Source: Zychaea mexicana
Lineage: Eukaryota; Mucoromycota; Mucoromycetes; Mucorales; Lichtheimiaceae
Reading direction: 5' to 3'
Assembly: GCF_025766255.1 (NCBI RefSeq)
Contig: NW_026516711.1
Coordinates: 246,198 to 310,197, forward strand
Length of the DNA: 64,000 nucleotides
Made by a program: the position numbers and the translations under genes. Below the pieces are notes generated by a model. That model did no database searches. It saw only the letters and a program-made list of their open reading frames with translations, and had not been told where the DNA came from. Of the stretch, positions 11,801-23,000 are shown piece after piece; the stretch's first letter is position 1, and every line of letters starts with the position of its first letter.

Positions 11801-12862
11801 CGAATCCGCTTGTTGAAACACTGTCCGATCGAGTAGCTTTAGACGCCCAAAACCAAAGGTCAGTGGACAAATGCTAGTAAACAATAGTAGCGTTGAGTGT
11901 AAAACAAAGATACTTTGTTTACTTTTTCTTTTGTTTGTCAGTGTAATTTCGCTTGACTAACTCGGCAACAATATGCAGAATGATCACCGATGGGAAGCTG
12001 CAGGTGCTGAAAAAGGTTACCAACTCTATGCTCCAGAATGTGTATGTTGAGCATCATCGCCATCATCGGTGTTAATCCACGAATACGGAAATCGTTTCAC
12101 ACTCGTTATTTTAATAAACTATCTATTACTTATAGATATGCTTTAGGAGATTGTGCGAAAATCGAAAATAATGACCTACCCGCCACAGCACAAGGTAGAT
12201 TACAACACAAGCTGCGTGACAGAATTTTGTGGCTAAATAAAAAGACAAACATTTATGATTATATAGTTGCTATGCAGAAAGCATCGTATCTGGCAAAAGG
12301 TATAGTTTCCCGCTATTAGCTGGCTCGTTGGATACAATCACAAACATTTTTGCGCTCCCGATGGGGTGGAAAAAGGATCGAGGCGTATGTGTGTAGGGAC
12401 GTAGGATGGTGGTGCTGGTGGTAGTCAAAAAATGACACTTTTTGTGCCTTTAGTGCTCAATAGTGGTGGCGTTACTAACAACAACAGCTTGGAGTCAACG
12501 ACCACGGCAAAAACAACACCAGCTGTAACCAATTTTATTTTCAAGAACCGTGGCATGATGGCGTACATCGGATCCTCGGAAGCCCTCGTCGATATGTCGT
12601 CAGTTCATGAACGAGCTAAACAATCCGGACATTTGGCATGGTACCTTTGGCGTTCAGCTTACTTTGGCATGACCGTCAGCACCCGTAACAAACTGCTAAT
12701 TGCATGCCATTGGTAAGTTGTACTATCTCTCGCACATTTTCAGTACATGCTTTGAAACGGAAACGATCCATATCGTCTATCGAGAGTGATCATGTACTAA
12801 ATACTTTTGTTTGTGATAGGTTCTTGACATGGTGTTTTGGTCGGGATATTAGCCGTTTTTAG
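8894..12862 (+). CDS. NDE1: External alternative NADH:ubiquinone oxidoreductase (NDH-2), 19 exons
   Basis: Exons: 8894-8924, 9030-9161, 9242-9349, 9501-9521, 9645-9659, 9761-9821, 10027-10059, 10204-10301, 10392-10436, 10591-10743, 10914-10999, 11177-11369, 11586-11642, 11762-11858, 11979-12041, 12136-12194, 12267-12299, 12454-12712, 12820-12862; 528 aa. Type II NADH dehydrogenases are single-subunit FAD enzymes on the inner mitochondrial membrane that pass electrons from NADH to ubiquinone without pumping protons. Visible: a basic, Ser/Thr-rich N-terminus suited to mitochondrial import; the FAD-binding GSGWGG (about aa 98-103); NHFVFTPLLAS; the NADH-binding FVIVGGGPTG (about aa 254-263); WATGLMPNP; YALGDCAK; LPATAQVA; and the C-terminal RNKLLIACHW...GRDISRF block. 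No EF-hand insert is seen, unlike the calcium-regulated type. All 18 introns are GT-AG and in phase; exon 5 is 15 bases and exon 4 is 21. Confidence 0.93.
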
Positions 12863-12968
12863 ATCCAGTTTATTTTGTCTTCTAACACTTTTTTTGTTAT
12901 AATCATATGTACACAATGCATCATTTATCCTCTACAAGTAGCAGTAAGCACTTTTTATATATGAAACA

Positions 12969-13737
12969 TTATAAGAAAAACCTTTTCTTTTCACCACCCT
13001 CCTCACGCGCTGGTGGCCAGCTCGGTTTTTCGGGCTGTTCAGCAGCCGTTGATGATGCTCCTTTCCCTGATGCTGCTTCCTGTTGACGGTGTGGTGTTTC
13101 ACTTGCCGCAATCACTAGAAAAAGGACAAGACGCGCGAAATAAGTGAGAGAACTTTACTAGGGAAAAAAGATCGATCAGTAGCCACTTACACTTTTCAAG
13201 ATAATCATCATCAATATCTTCGTCGCTACCGTCATGCTGCTGTCGTCCACCATGCATGAACACCATACGTATCTCTTCACGGAAGTCGTCTGTAAATTCT
13301 TGGCCCTTTTCAATACGATCGATGATTTCTTCTAATAGTCGAATCTTGTGCTCTGTCTTTTCTTGATATTCCTTGTAATCCATCTTGAGCCAAATAAGCT
13401 GTAACGCCTCGGAGCCAAATACGACCCACATCAGATATTCGAGGAAATAGGGTAAATGCCGTTGTCGTTTGAAATGGTATGCTAGCGATGATAGATTGCC
13501 TGAGCCAAATTGAGGATCTCGAGGACTAGCAGACGACGATGTGCTAGTGCTGGACCATCTTACGCTATTATGTGCTGGTCTGAGCGTAGTAGTAAAAGAA
13601 GTAGTAGTAGTAGTTGCAGCAGCCGTAGTAGTACGCGTGCTGCTTAAACCGAGGTTCCATTGCCAAAGGAATGTTGTCCGTTGTCGAGGGATTCGGGATG
13701 TTGCTGTTGTGATTAAGCGAGGTATAGACGATCGCAT
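12969..13737 (-). CDS. Small mitochondrial-looking protein with one hydrophobic segment and coiled coil
   Basis: Two exons on the minus strand: 13191-13737 and 12969-13114 (intron 13115-13190); 230 aa. I chose the ATG at 13737 because the following residues (MRSSIPRLITTATSRIPRQR) form an Arg/Ser/Thr-rich presequence free of acidic residues, as in mitochondrial import signals. A Thr/Ser-rich linker follows, then HLPYFLEYLMWVVFGSEAL, probably membrane-inserted, and a charged helix (YKEYQEKTEHKIRLLEEIID) likely to form a coiled coil. The C-terminus is hydrophilic, ending in KKRFFL. I do not recognise the family; an inner-membrane assembly or anchoring role is only a guess. It converges with the NADH dehydrogenase gene (106 bases apart) and diverges from the RNase H2A gene. 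Confidence 0.7.
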
Positions 13738-13893
13738 AAGTGTGGTAGTTTGTGTGGTCGAGTTATTTTCCTTCTCCCGTTCACTTCTTGCCCACTGTAT
13801 GTGACTGTGTGTCAAAATGAACCTCGCTTTCTTACTTTTGGAGGGCAACTTTTCTAAAGCGCGCGGCAGGAACTTTTCTCAATTAAATATTAA
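13738..13893. promoter_or_regulatory. Compact divergent promoter
   Basis: Only 156 bases separate the start codons of the mitochondrial-looking membrane protein (minus) and RNase H2A (plus), so both 5' untranslated regions and promoters must lie here. AATTAAATATTAAATG directly precedes the RNase H2A start. No clear TATA box is visible for the minus-strand gene. Confidence 0.5.
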
Positions 13894-15456
13894 ATGAGCT
13901 GCAACGAGGAAAGCGATCGATTACCATCCGTTCAACTGCCATTGAGTAAATCGTACACATACGCCAGTCCAATACCTCAATCCGTGGTTGATTCAAATGA
14001 GGCGTGTATGCTTGGCGTTGACGAGGCTGGCCGTGGTCCCTGTTTAGGTAACCATGCTGATAGGCTGGAAAAAAAAAGACAGACGAAAACGTGAATAGGA
14101 AAATTAAAACCTTATTTTTAGGACCAATGGTTTATGCCGTTTGTTATTATCCTGCCTCGCGTCATGACGAATTCAAGGCGCTGGGATTCGACGGTAATTT
14201 ATTAGTGCTAAATTGCTATCCGTGCCTATATCACAATTCCCGAGGGATTAAAAAGAGAAAGAGCATGCTTTTTGGTATAATTGAAACTTGCCCTGGCTGA
14301 TGAGCTTAATTTATGCGTGTAAAAAAGATTCCAAGAAATTGACAGAGGAAAGACGCGTCGATCTTGCCAAAATTATCCAGCAAAACCTCGATTGGGTTGG
14401 TTGGGCAGTCCAGGTCATTGCTCCTCAGGAAATATCGACCAATATGCTCAGCCGGTAACAGAAAGTCCAACGCGATCGGGGGTGGATGGAGGGTGGGGGG
14501 CCGGTCTGGAGAGCGGGTTAAAAGGAAGCGCTTGTAACTCAATTGCACAAACAAAAAAACAATATTGGCTGTATAGACCCCCTTACAACCTTAATGAAAT
14601 GGCACACAGCGCAACGATGCAACTGATACGCAATGTCTTGAACGCCAAGATCAATGTGACAGAGGTAAGTGGATGATGGATACACATCATCGTACAAATG
14701 TAAATAAGGAAGTATAGCAAAAGATGCTATACAAAAGAGATTGCTAATGTAGCACTTTAGATCTTTGTGGATCCCGTTGGTCCATCCCAGTCGTACAAGG
14801 CGAAACTCTCGCGATATTTCCCCGGTATCGAGATTACTGTCGAGCCTCGCGCCGACTCCTTGTATGCGTCCGTCAGCGCGGCCAGTATTTGCGCCAAGGT
14901 GACCCGCGACCAAGTACTACAGCACTGGATATGGCTAGAACCTGGGCTGGAAGGCAAAGTGTCCAAGTCATTTGGATCTGGTTACCCATCAGGTATAAAA
15001 ACAGGGTGTTACCTGATAGGCGTTAGTCAAGGTGGTACTCATAAAAATTATAATAAAAAACGATGACTCGGGTGTGTGTGCGTTGTGATCTGTGCTTCTA
15101 TTAGATCCAAACACCGTAAAGTGGCTAGGTGAAAACGAGGATCCCTTTTTCGGGTTTCCTAGCCTGATTCGCTTCAGCTGGAAAACAATTAGCAACCGTA
15201 TGGACACTACGCTTCAAGTGGAATGGTAAGAAAACAGCGGTTGGAAGGTCTAGCAAGACAGAATAGCTGATGGTGTATATGTTGCATACGTAGGTCGGAA
15301 GATGAAGATGAGGAAGACACTAAGCCGAAAAACATAAGGAAACGGAGAACACAGGCTCAAGCGCCGACAGCAAACAAGGACACTGGTAGCCGTCAGCATC
15401 ATATGAACGGCAGAACCTATAAACAGCTCTGCTTGGAAACTGTCAATACACTTTAA
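13894..15456 (+). CDS. RNH201: Ribonuclease H2 catalytic subunit A
   Basis: Seven exons: 13894-14047, 14122-14193, 14328-14454, 14577-14664, 14761-14992, 15105-15225, 15294-15456; 318 aa, close to the usual 300. RNase H2 cuts RNA in RNA/DNA hybrids and removes single ribonucleotides from DNA; A is the catalytic subunit of a nuclear heterotrimer. The active site is complete: GVDEAGRGP with Asp43 and Glu44, IFVDPVGPS with Asp151, and PRADSLYASVSAASICAK with Asp179. Also present are DDSKKLTEE, the substrate-recognition GSGYPSDP (Tyr), and FGFPSLIRFSW. The last exon is a charged, probably disordered tail. All introns are GT-AG and in phase. CATTAAAGAATAT at 15712-15724 lies in the likely 3' UTR. 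Confidence 0.93.
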
Positions 15457-16082
15457 TCATAACATTTCATTTAACAACATCATGTACATAGTAGTAAGAG
15501 CATAGTAAATATTCATGCACGCCAGCTTCAGTTCTTGTACGCCCCCTCCTGTCTGTTTTCTCCCTTTCTTCCAGCCCCCTTGTTTACATTTTCTGTTGCC
15601 ATCTTATTCGGCGTTACGTATTCATGAGTGATTGTTGTACGAGCGAGACACGAATATAAGAGAGATAGAGAGAGAGAGAGAGTTAGGAGGGGGATTGCTG
15701 TTTGTTGCTGTCATTAAAGAATATAGACTTTCTGTGCTACGATTAACAACGTGCAACCAGAATGTTAACCTTTAGCGGGAATCTTTCATGATCTAAGAAT
15801 AAACTGGGTTGTTGGAGAGCAACTAGCGATGGGTTGGTTGTTGTACCAGCCATGAATGGGGTGAAAGAGCCAGAGCGAAAGACAGAGCCCAAAGGGATAT
15901 GAGCGAGAGAAAAGAAGAGAGAGATTGTGTGTGAGTGGGTGATGAGTTCTTTACCCTATTTAAATCCTCTCTCATTCTATTTTTTTTTCCTCTTTGAATT
16001 TTTTTTTTCTCACTTGTCTCTTTTCCCTCTCTTTTCTTCCTGCTTCCTTACTCGCTCGCAGCATATCTTCTCTCTCGCATAT
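15457..16082. other. Intergenic: RNase H2A 3' region and upstream of the Cys-rich gene
   Basis: Contains a GA-rich microsatellite (about 15660-15681), the CATTAAAGAATAT motif (15712-15724), and a long pyrimidine-rich stretch (about 15966-16080) directly before the next ATG, typical of fungal core promoters or 5' UTRs. No further gene is seen. Confidence 0.4.
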
Positions 16083-16592
16083 ATGAACAGAAGTGACAAA
16101 AGGCCCACAGTCCGAGGCATCAAACGCAATCTTTCCAAATTCACCACGACTATCTTACACCTCGGTCGCCGTCGTGATAGCAACTCGACAGCTCGTCGGT
16201 ATCAGAAAAACAACGCACAACCATCACCACCACCACCATCATCACCTTCGCCACCCGCCTCCTCTACTCCATCTCCATCACCACAACCACCGCCGCCACA
16301 GTCGCGACGCTTCACCGCCCGAGTTCTCGGATTACACAACAAAATTTGGCGTAGAAAGAAAAAACATCAGCAACAGAAGCAGCAAGAAGCAGACGATGAA
16401 GACGACGACAACGACAACGACGACCAACAAGCCGTATGCGGATGTGGTCGACCACTCGAAGCTGGCTGGGAATGTCCTCACTGTCGTTTCACTTGTCCAA
16501 CCTGTCAGCGAGCTCTTGGGGAAGGCGAGCAGTGTAGTCGTTGCCAGTCCAGCAGCGATTCACCATTACCAAGTTCCACGATCGCAAGCTGA
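16083..16592 (+). CDS. Basic Pro/Ser-rich protein with C-terminal Cys-rich zinc-binding-like domain
   Basis: A single-exon frame of 169 aa. I chose the ATG at 16083; the frame is open further upstream, but that part encodes only pyrimidine-tract Phe/Leu/Ser and has no earlier ATG in a good context. The N-terminal 50 residues are Arg/Lys-rich, followed by a Pro/Ser linker, a basic Gln-rich stretch, an acidic Asp run, and a tail with Cys spacing C-x-C-x8-C-x2-C-x3-C-x2-C-x8-C-x2-C (CGCGRPLEAGWECPHC...). Eight cysteines with paired knuckles suggest two zinc sites, as in zinc-ribbon or RanBP2-like modules. The family is not recognised; the acidic and basic tracts suggest a nuclear protein. It could instead be fragmentary. 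Confidence 0.55.
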   Translation: MNRSDKRPTVRGIKRNLSKFTTTILHLGRRRDSNSTARRYQKNNAQPSPPPPSSPSPPASSTPSPSPQPPPPQSRRFTARVLGLHNKIWRRKKKHQQQKQQEADDEDDDNDNDDQQAVCGCGRPLEAGWECPHCRFTCPTCQRALGEGEQCSRCQSSSDSPLPSSTIAS

Positions 16593-17021
16593 TCGTCTTG
16601 TATGGAGAAAGTGCACCTGAAAGGAAGCAACCTAGCAACCTACTTAATACTTGACATGCTACACAAGCAACTAAGCAACTCATACACACATACCCATTTC
16701 CGCTTCTCTTCTTATTTCTCCCATATATCAATAGCCGTCCCCTCCGTTAATGTATTTTATATTTCATCCAACAATAACCACCCCATGCAACACACCCTAT
16801 AATACACACTCACCATAAGAAACACACGGGCTGGAGGAACTCACATCTCCACCAGTACCCTCTACTCACCTCTTACCCACCCAATCCAAACCAGTATGTA
16901 ATAGTTTTTTTCGTTATCTAGTTCACATCTACTACTAATCATTTTGTTCTCAGAAACAGCACGAAAAAGAAAATGCACAGCACTTTATACAATTACTCGT
17001 TTTTTTTATAATACATGCATT
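16593..17021. other. Convergent intergenic region
   Basis: Lies between the convergent 3' ends of the Cys-rich gene and MED12. AT-rich with several CA and AC runs and ATAATACA-type 3'-end-like sequence; no gene seen. Confidence 0.4.
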
Positions 17022-20000
17022 TCAAGGCAATTCGCCGTCCTCCATATCTTGCCTCCGTTCTGCTGATATTGGTTGCTGCTGTTGTTGTGATGATGATGAT
17101 GGTTGTAACACTGGTTGTGATTGCGGTCTTTGTAATGATAATGATGGTTGTGGTGGAGGTTGTAGTGGTTTCTGTTGTTGATCATCATCTACTATGTATA
17201 GCATTCCGTTCTCGGCAGATTGTTGCTGCTGCTGCTGCTGCCCTGGCTCGTCACTGCGCGGATTCCGCCGTCGTTTTGATGGACGGTGACCGACCATGCC
17301 CACATGAACAGCTACCGAGTCGTCATCCTCATCGGCAATCGACGGAAGGTTGTCGCCAAACCCAAAATGGTACCATCGCACATACGTGTTCTCCGTCTTC
17401 TTCGCCTTGCGTCCATGGAAAAGACTGAAGCTGATAGGAGTGTCATTGTCATGCGGCTGCTCGCTCGCATAATCCTCAAGCCACTCCCACGGCTTGGACT
17501 GGTCCATAGATGCTTCCAGATGCTGTTGCTGCTGCTGCGGGTCCGTGGCGTTTGCAACGCCCAAAAGGGACGAGGCAAGTCGAGTGTTGGAGAGGTAGAT
17601 GTTGTGTGTGAGAAATGGCAGAATGCGCTTTACACGACAATGGAGCATCGAGGGGACACCGCTCAGCTCGTTGTGCATCGCCTAAAAATTATAAAAAAAA
17701 ACCGGTTTAGGTAAGACAACTGGTCCAACAATACCCCCAAAAACCTGTTACTAAACTTACCGAGAGATGTGAGAGATTGGTTTTCCGTAATTCCCTTGGC
17801 ACCTCTACAGGGGTAACATACAAAGAAAGAAAGACTGAGGTTATGTATTAAAGCAACCATAGAGGAGCCCGGATGGGGTTTTATACGACCAGCTTGCAAA
17901 GCAAAGTGCGAACTCGCTTACCATCAATAAGCAGGGACACTAGGTCGAGCACAAACTCAAACATGCGCTCTTGACTACCGTTGCCATGGACGATGGGGTT
18001 CTGTAGCATAATAAGCGTGATAATTAGTAAGTTGCCCGTGGTTACAATTGAAAAATTGCTGTCTTGACTTACTCCCAGCAACGGGACTAGAATCTTTATC
18101 CATTCCAGTATGTCGCATTCGTCCTCCTTCGGGTGCTCCCATATCAGCGAAACGAAGGGAACCATCAGCCGTAGCCGCAAGAGCAAACTGTTGGGGGGGG
18201 GTGGCAAAAACGATAAAGTTAGCACACCCAAGAAAAACAGTTCTACACCACGCTCTTACCTTATTCGGATATCTTGAAGCATTACACCGGGTGTATTGCT
18301 GGAGGACGCTGCTTCGCTCTCGGGTAACCCTTCTGTCTTTAGCAACGTGACAGCAACCTCCTATGTACCACAAGAATATATTAGGACAGCCAAGTCAGTC
18401 GTTAAATCAGACTAGATTGCAAAAAAACGTACCACATTCTTGGCTTGCTGGAGAGCACGCGACGCGTCAGCAAAAGAAACGTGATGCACGCTTTCCATAA
18501 TCTTGTACACGTTCATCGCAGCTCTAAACTGCTCGACTTGTCGGAACAGCGTCTGCACCAGCTCTATCTTCTTCGTGTTGCTCCACACATCCTTGGCCAG
18601 CAGATGTTGCATGACAAGGTAGAATGCCTGGCATCGCTGTCCATAGTGTGCAGACGATGTCTGTTGCTCGCATACCGCACCGTTGCTGTCGCTCGTGGTG
18701 AGCAGGATGGTATATGGGAACACGGTCGCTGGTGCCTCTTCCGAACTGTTTCCTTCCAACATGCGCACCCCGTGATTTAAAAGTGCCAATATGATAGGTT
18801 CTCGCAGACCATGGATCAGGTTGATCAAAAAGTCAAATCGACGCTGGGTATTTTGTTGCTGGCTGTCCGTGTCGCTTGCAGAAGCAAGGACCGCGTCAAA
18901 GAAGAACTTTACAAACAAATCAAGTTCCTTATTAGGCTCGACGTTGCCAGCATCGGACGTTGCTGCTGCTCCTGCTCCTGCTGCTGCTACTGCTGTTGGC
19001 GCTGGGCTGGTATCAATCACCATGGCGTCGTTTGTGGCATCTTGTGCGCCTGGTGCCGCGGACGTTGACGTTATTGTTGTGGAACCAGAGTGCTGATTAA
19101 TCATAATGTTATCAAGGAGTAGGTTTAACTGGACGCGACATTGCTCCTCGTTCCACTGGCTCAAATTGGCGAAAACAGCTTGCAGTCGCTGGCCAAAGCC
19201 GGGTTCCAGCAAGTCATTCGGGACCATGCTATCTTGGCACTCTCGATCAATGTTCATGTTTCCACCAATCAATTCGTCGACAATGCTCAGCATCTTTTTG
19301 CGTATTTCTCCCTCGCCTCCAGACGGACTGTGTTGTGTTGCGAAATGGTGGTATATACTATTGACATCGCGCGTGCATGCGCGCCGGAACCAGTCGAGCT
19401 GTAACAGATCGGTTCGTAGTTTCAGTAGATCCTGTATTAACAGGCTGCTATACGGAAGGTTGGACACGATCGCGATTGAATTTCGCACAAGGCCAAACAT
19501 GTAGTCCAATTTGTCGAGGTTGGTGGCGAGCTGCGGCTGTCGCCGGACTTGCAGTTGGAAAATTTCGTCAGCCCTCAAGGCCCACGGACCGTGCGGTTCC
19601 GGACGATCCTGTACCACAAGCATTCGAACGAGGTCGATCAGATTTTTACAAAGCTGTCGTAAAGGTTGTGTTTCCGCCGTCGTTTCTGTCCATTGCGATT
19701 CACACCGCTGCTGGGCTTCGCGACTGATCACTTCGAGCCAAGGCAGTACAAAATGCTTCAATACCATGTCGATGCTGATCAACCGACGTGTGACAAGCAA
19801 TGCAAGGAATAGCGGCAGCCACGTGTGCAACTCATGCAGATCGTCTAGTAAGGTTGCACTGATAGGGCTGCATTGCTGGGACAGCCATTGTATCACAGCA
19901 TCGTCCAATTGACCAGTCAGAGTTGACTGATCTGCAACGCCTTTTACAAAATCTACCATAAAGCAGATCCGTTTGCGGAACTCGTACAACTCTTCTTTGT

Positions 20001-23000
20001 GTTCCTGAGAACCCGTTGAAGACGCTGCTATTGTGTTGATCTGTTGTTGTCGTCCGTATTGCTGTAGTGTTTCGAATACGGTGCTAAACATGGAAATTGT
20101 CCAGTCACTCGTGTTCTGATATCGCGAACATGCCGAGTCAATGGTGCTATGTACAGTGGATGCCGTAGGATTTTGGATGAATTGGCTGAGCTCGGTTGCT
20201 AATGGTACATCGTTGCGACTTGAATATTGTCGTGCTTTCGGCTGCAAAGTCATATATTTGACTTGAGTTAAAACCATGTTTCTTACGCTTTTCTCGAGAG
20301 CCGTAAAACCAGAAAATCATCTACCTTATAATGCAGGTCTCGCTGTAGCTGTGTCCGCATATCGTCAGTTATTCGATAGCCCTCTTGAACAAGCTGGATC
20401 ATATACATCATAAGACATCGTTCCCGAATTCCTCGACTTTGCAGGCTTTGGTGCTAAAAAAGAGCCCCAACACGGTCAGTACCCATCAAGGGTGCAAAAT
20501 CTTCATTTCATTTTGACTTACCTTGGCCCAAACAGCTTCCGCAACGCGTTTGCCGTTATTTACCAGCTTCCATATACTAGCGTGTCGACGGAGCGTGTCA
20601 ATTGTAAATGAGTATACGGATCGCTCGTTCGTCTTTTCGAGAACCCACAGAGCGACCTCGATGATACCGAGATAGTCCTTAGCACATTCAAGCATCTTAA
20701 TGATGGCGACATATTGCCGGACGTTCAGTAAACACGAGCCAGGCGAAGTCATCACGCGCCAATTATCTTCGCCAATACTGTGGCAATAGAAGGAAAAGTC
20801 CAAATTTAGTTAGATGCACCAGAAAATTTATGCAGCTTAATAGGTCATGACAGAACTTACGGGACGCTCTTGACAACAAAGCGCTTCAGCTCAGGAACAA
20901 GCCATTCGGATGTAAAATTTAATATCGTATATCGTGTTGCTCCTCGCATGACTCGAGCCATGTCTTGATCATAGCAACTCGTGAGCGATAAGTCCATGGC
21001 CTCGAGTGAATCGTCTGAATCAGGCTGCGTGAGGCTCGTCGCTTTTTGACCAAACAGGGTGCTCAAATCATCGTCATCCTCTGATCCGGACACTGCTACT
21101 GCTCGCTTGGCAAGTCGTTTTAATTGTGCAAGCACTTCATCCTCTACTCCGTTGATCTGCCCGTTGCGCGTGCCATAAATTGCCACTCGTCGTTGGTTGA
21201 TGAGATAGGGAGGTGCTGGCGTCAAAAGCGGAAACGAGGCAAGATAGTTAAGGCATCGAACAGTTCCAGGTTCATGTCGCCTTCGAGGCTCAAGGTCACC
21301 ACGCGCAATAAGCCGTAATAAATATTTTTGGTATGAGAATAAATGTAACCGGATCAGCGTATCAAATAATAAAACAACAGCCGGCTTTGGATCGTTTGCT
21401 ACAGAGATAGATTATAAGCATACCATTCGTAATTATGCAAATCAAAAATAAACAAAAGAAGTTTTCTTCTTTACCCATATCAACCATCATATCGCCAGCT
21501 GCAGCTGCAGCATCTTCTTCCGACTCCATCTGCGTATCCAGCCACTGGATAAGTACATCCTGCAGCATTGCTTTTCGATCCGAATTCTGATCACGCCAGT
21601 GCAACAAAATCGAGCCCACCAAATACGACCGCCAATCCCCATGTCGTGATCCACTTGTACCCCAACGACACATTATGTTCACTCGTTGCTGGACAGTAGA
21701 TGTATCCTTGCTTAGTACACCACCAAATATGGAGTTTGCTGCAGATGCTGCCGTTTGTCCTTGAAGATCCATCCAGCCATTCTCGTCTATCATCAAGCCT
21801 GTCCCACTGTCGACATTTCGTCCAATACAGTCCAGAGTTCGAATGATATGATCCTCATTGACTTGGGTGCGTCTTGTTTCTTCGAATTCCGCCCGACTTT
21901 CTGACTGTACAATATGTTTACAGTTTCCATCCAGCCGTAATTGGTTCTCCTCTAGCGTCCCGCAGAATACTTCGTTCCGTGCCTTGACCATAGCCCAATA
22001 CTTTTGCATCACATGACAAACGTCCGGTAATGCGACAGCGGCATCTTTCCGACTCTCATCTCCGAATATTGCATCGAACAGATGGCGGTACTGGTGGTAT
22101 AATTTGGGGATCACGAAAATGTCGGGCGTTGAAAGGAACAAGGACTGTGTATGTGTGAAATGCAAATTGCAATGAGTTTCAAATAATAAGAAAATGCAAA
22201 AATCAGTTGACGAACCTGCAGGAGACGTTCGATGTATCTTTGAATGTCCCGATAGATATCTAAAAGCCCCTCATTGGGCAGTTGCCCTAATTGATGGATA
22301 AGCTATAAACACAAGACGGATGAATGTCAATTTTACTGCTGTATATATTTTTCTCCGAATGTCATCACCCTCACCAGCCCTTTACGCATCAACGCCTCAG
22401 CACCTAAAAAGAACTTACAGCGCCATATGCCTTGATAAGTGTTTCAATAAGCAGCTTCATCAATGTCCGGTTCCGTCGATATTCGTCGACATAGTCTTGT
22501 ACAACAAATGTCAAAAGCAACCACATGGCTTCAAAGGAATTGCATTGTGCCAACGAATCCAAGGTCCATTTCAAGAATGTTCGTTGATCTAACAGCCCTT
22601 CACAGTACTGCCACTTTGTCAACTTTGTGCTGTATGACCATCGCTGTTCAAATCGCTCCCGATTTTCGGGTGTTGCCCATGGCTTTGATGCATTGTCGTG
22701 ATAATTGCCTGGTGTGCTTGGATGTCCTTTGTATCCTCGACCGGAACCAGCGTTTGTGGAATTGGATGATTGCGCAGATGAAAGTTCGCTAAGCTGTCTT
22801 CTAAGATGACTAACGACGACGGTCGTCCATTGATAAGCTTGTGACACTGATGTTGCATTGTTGTTAGCATTGCGTTGGCTCTGTACATGAATTCGCTAGT
22901 TAGTAACTCAATGCATGAGTATCAGTGTCACTAATTTTTCATGTAACATACCATTTCCGAAAGCCCGACTACTTTGATATACCATGCAGCTCTAAGCAAT

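Noticed and set aside
20242..20324. A 32-base intron in MED12 ending at the CTCGAG before 20292
   Set aside because: It keeps phase but is too short to splice; the TTTGCAG acceptor at 20242 gives an 83-base intron, the same phase and a branch-like TTAAC.
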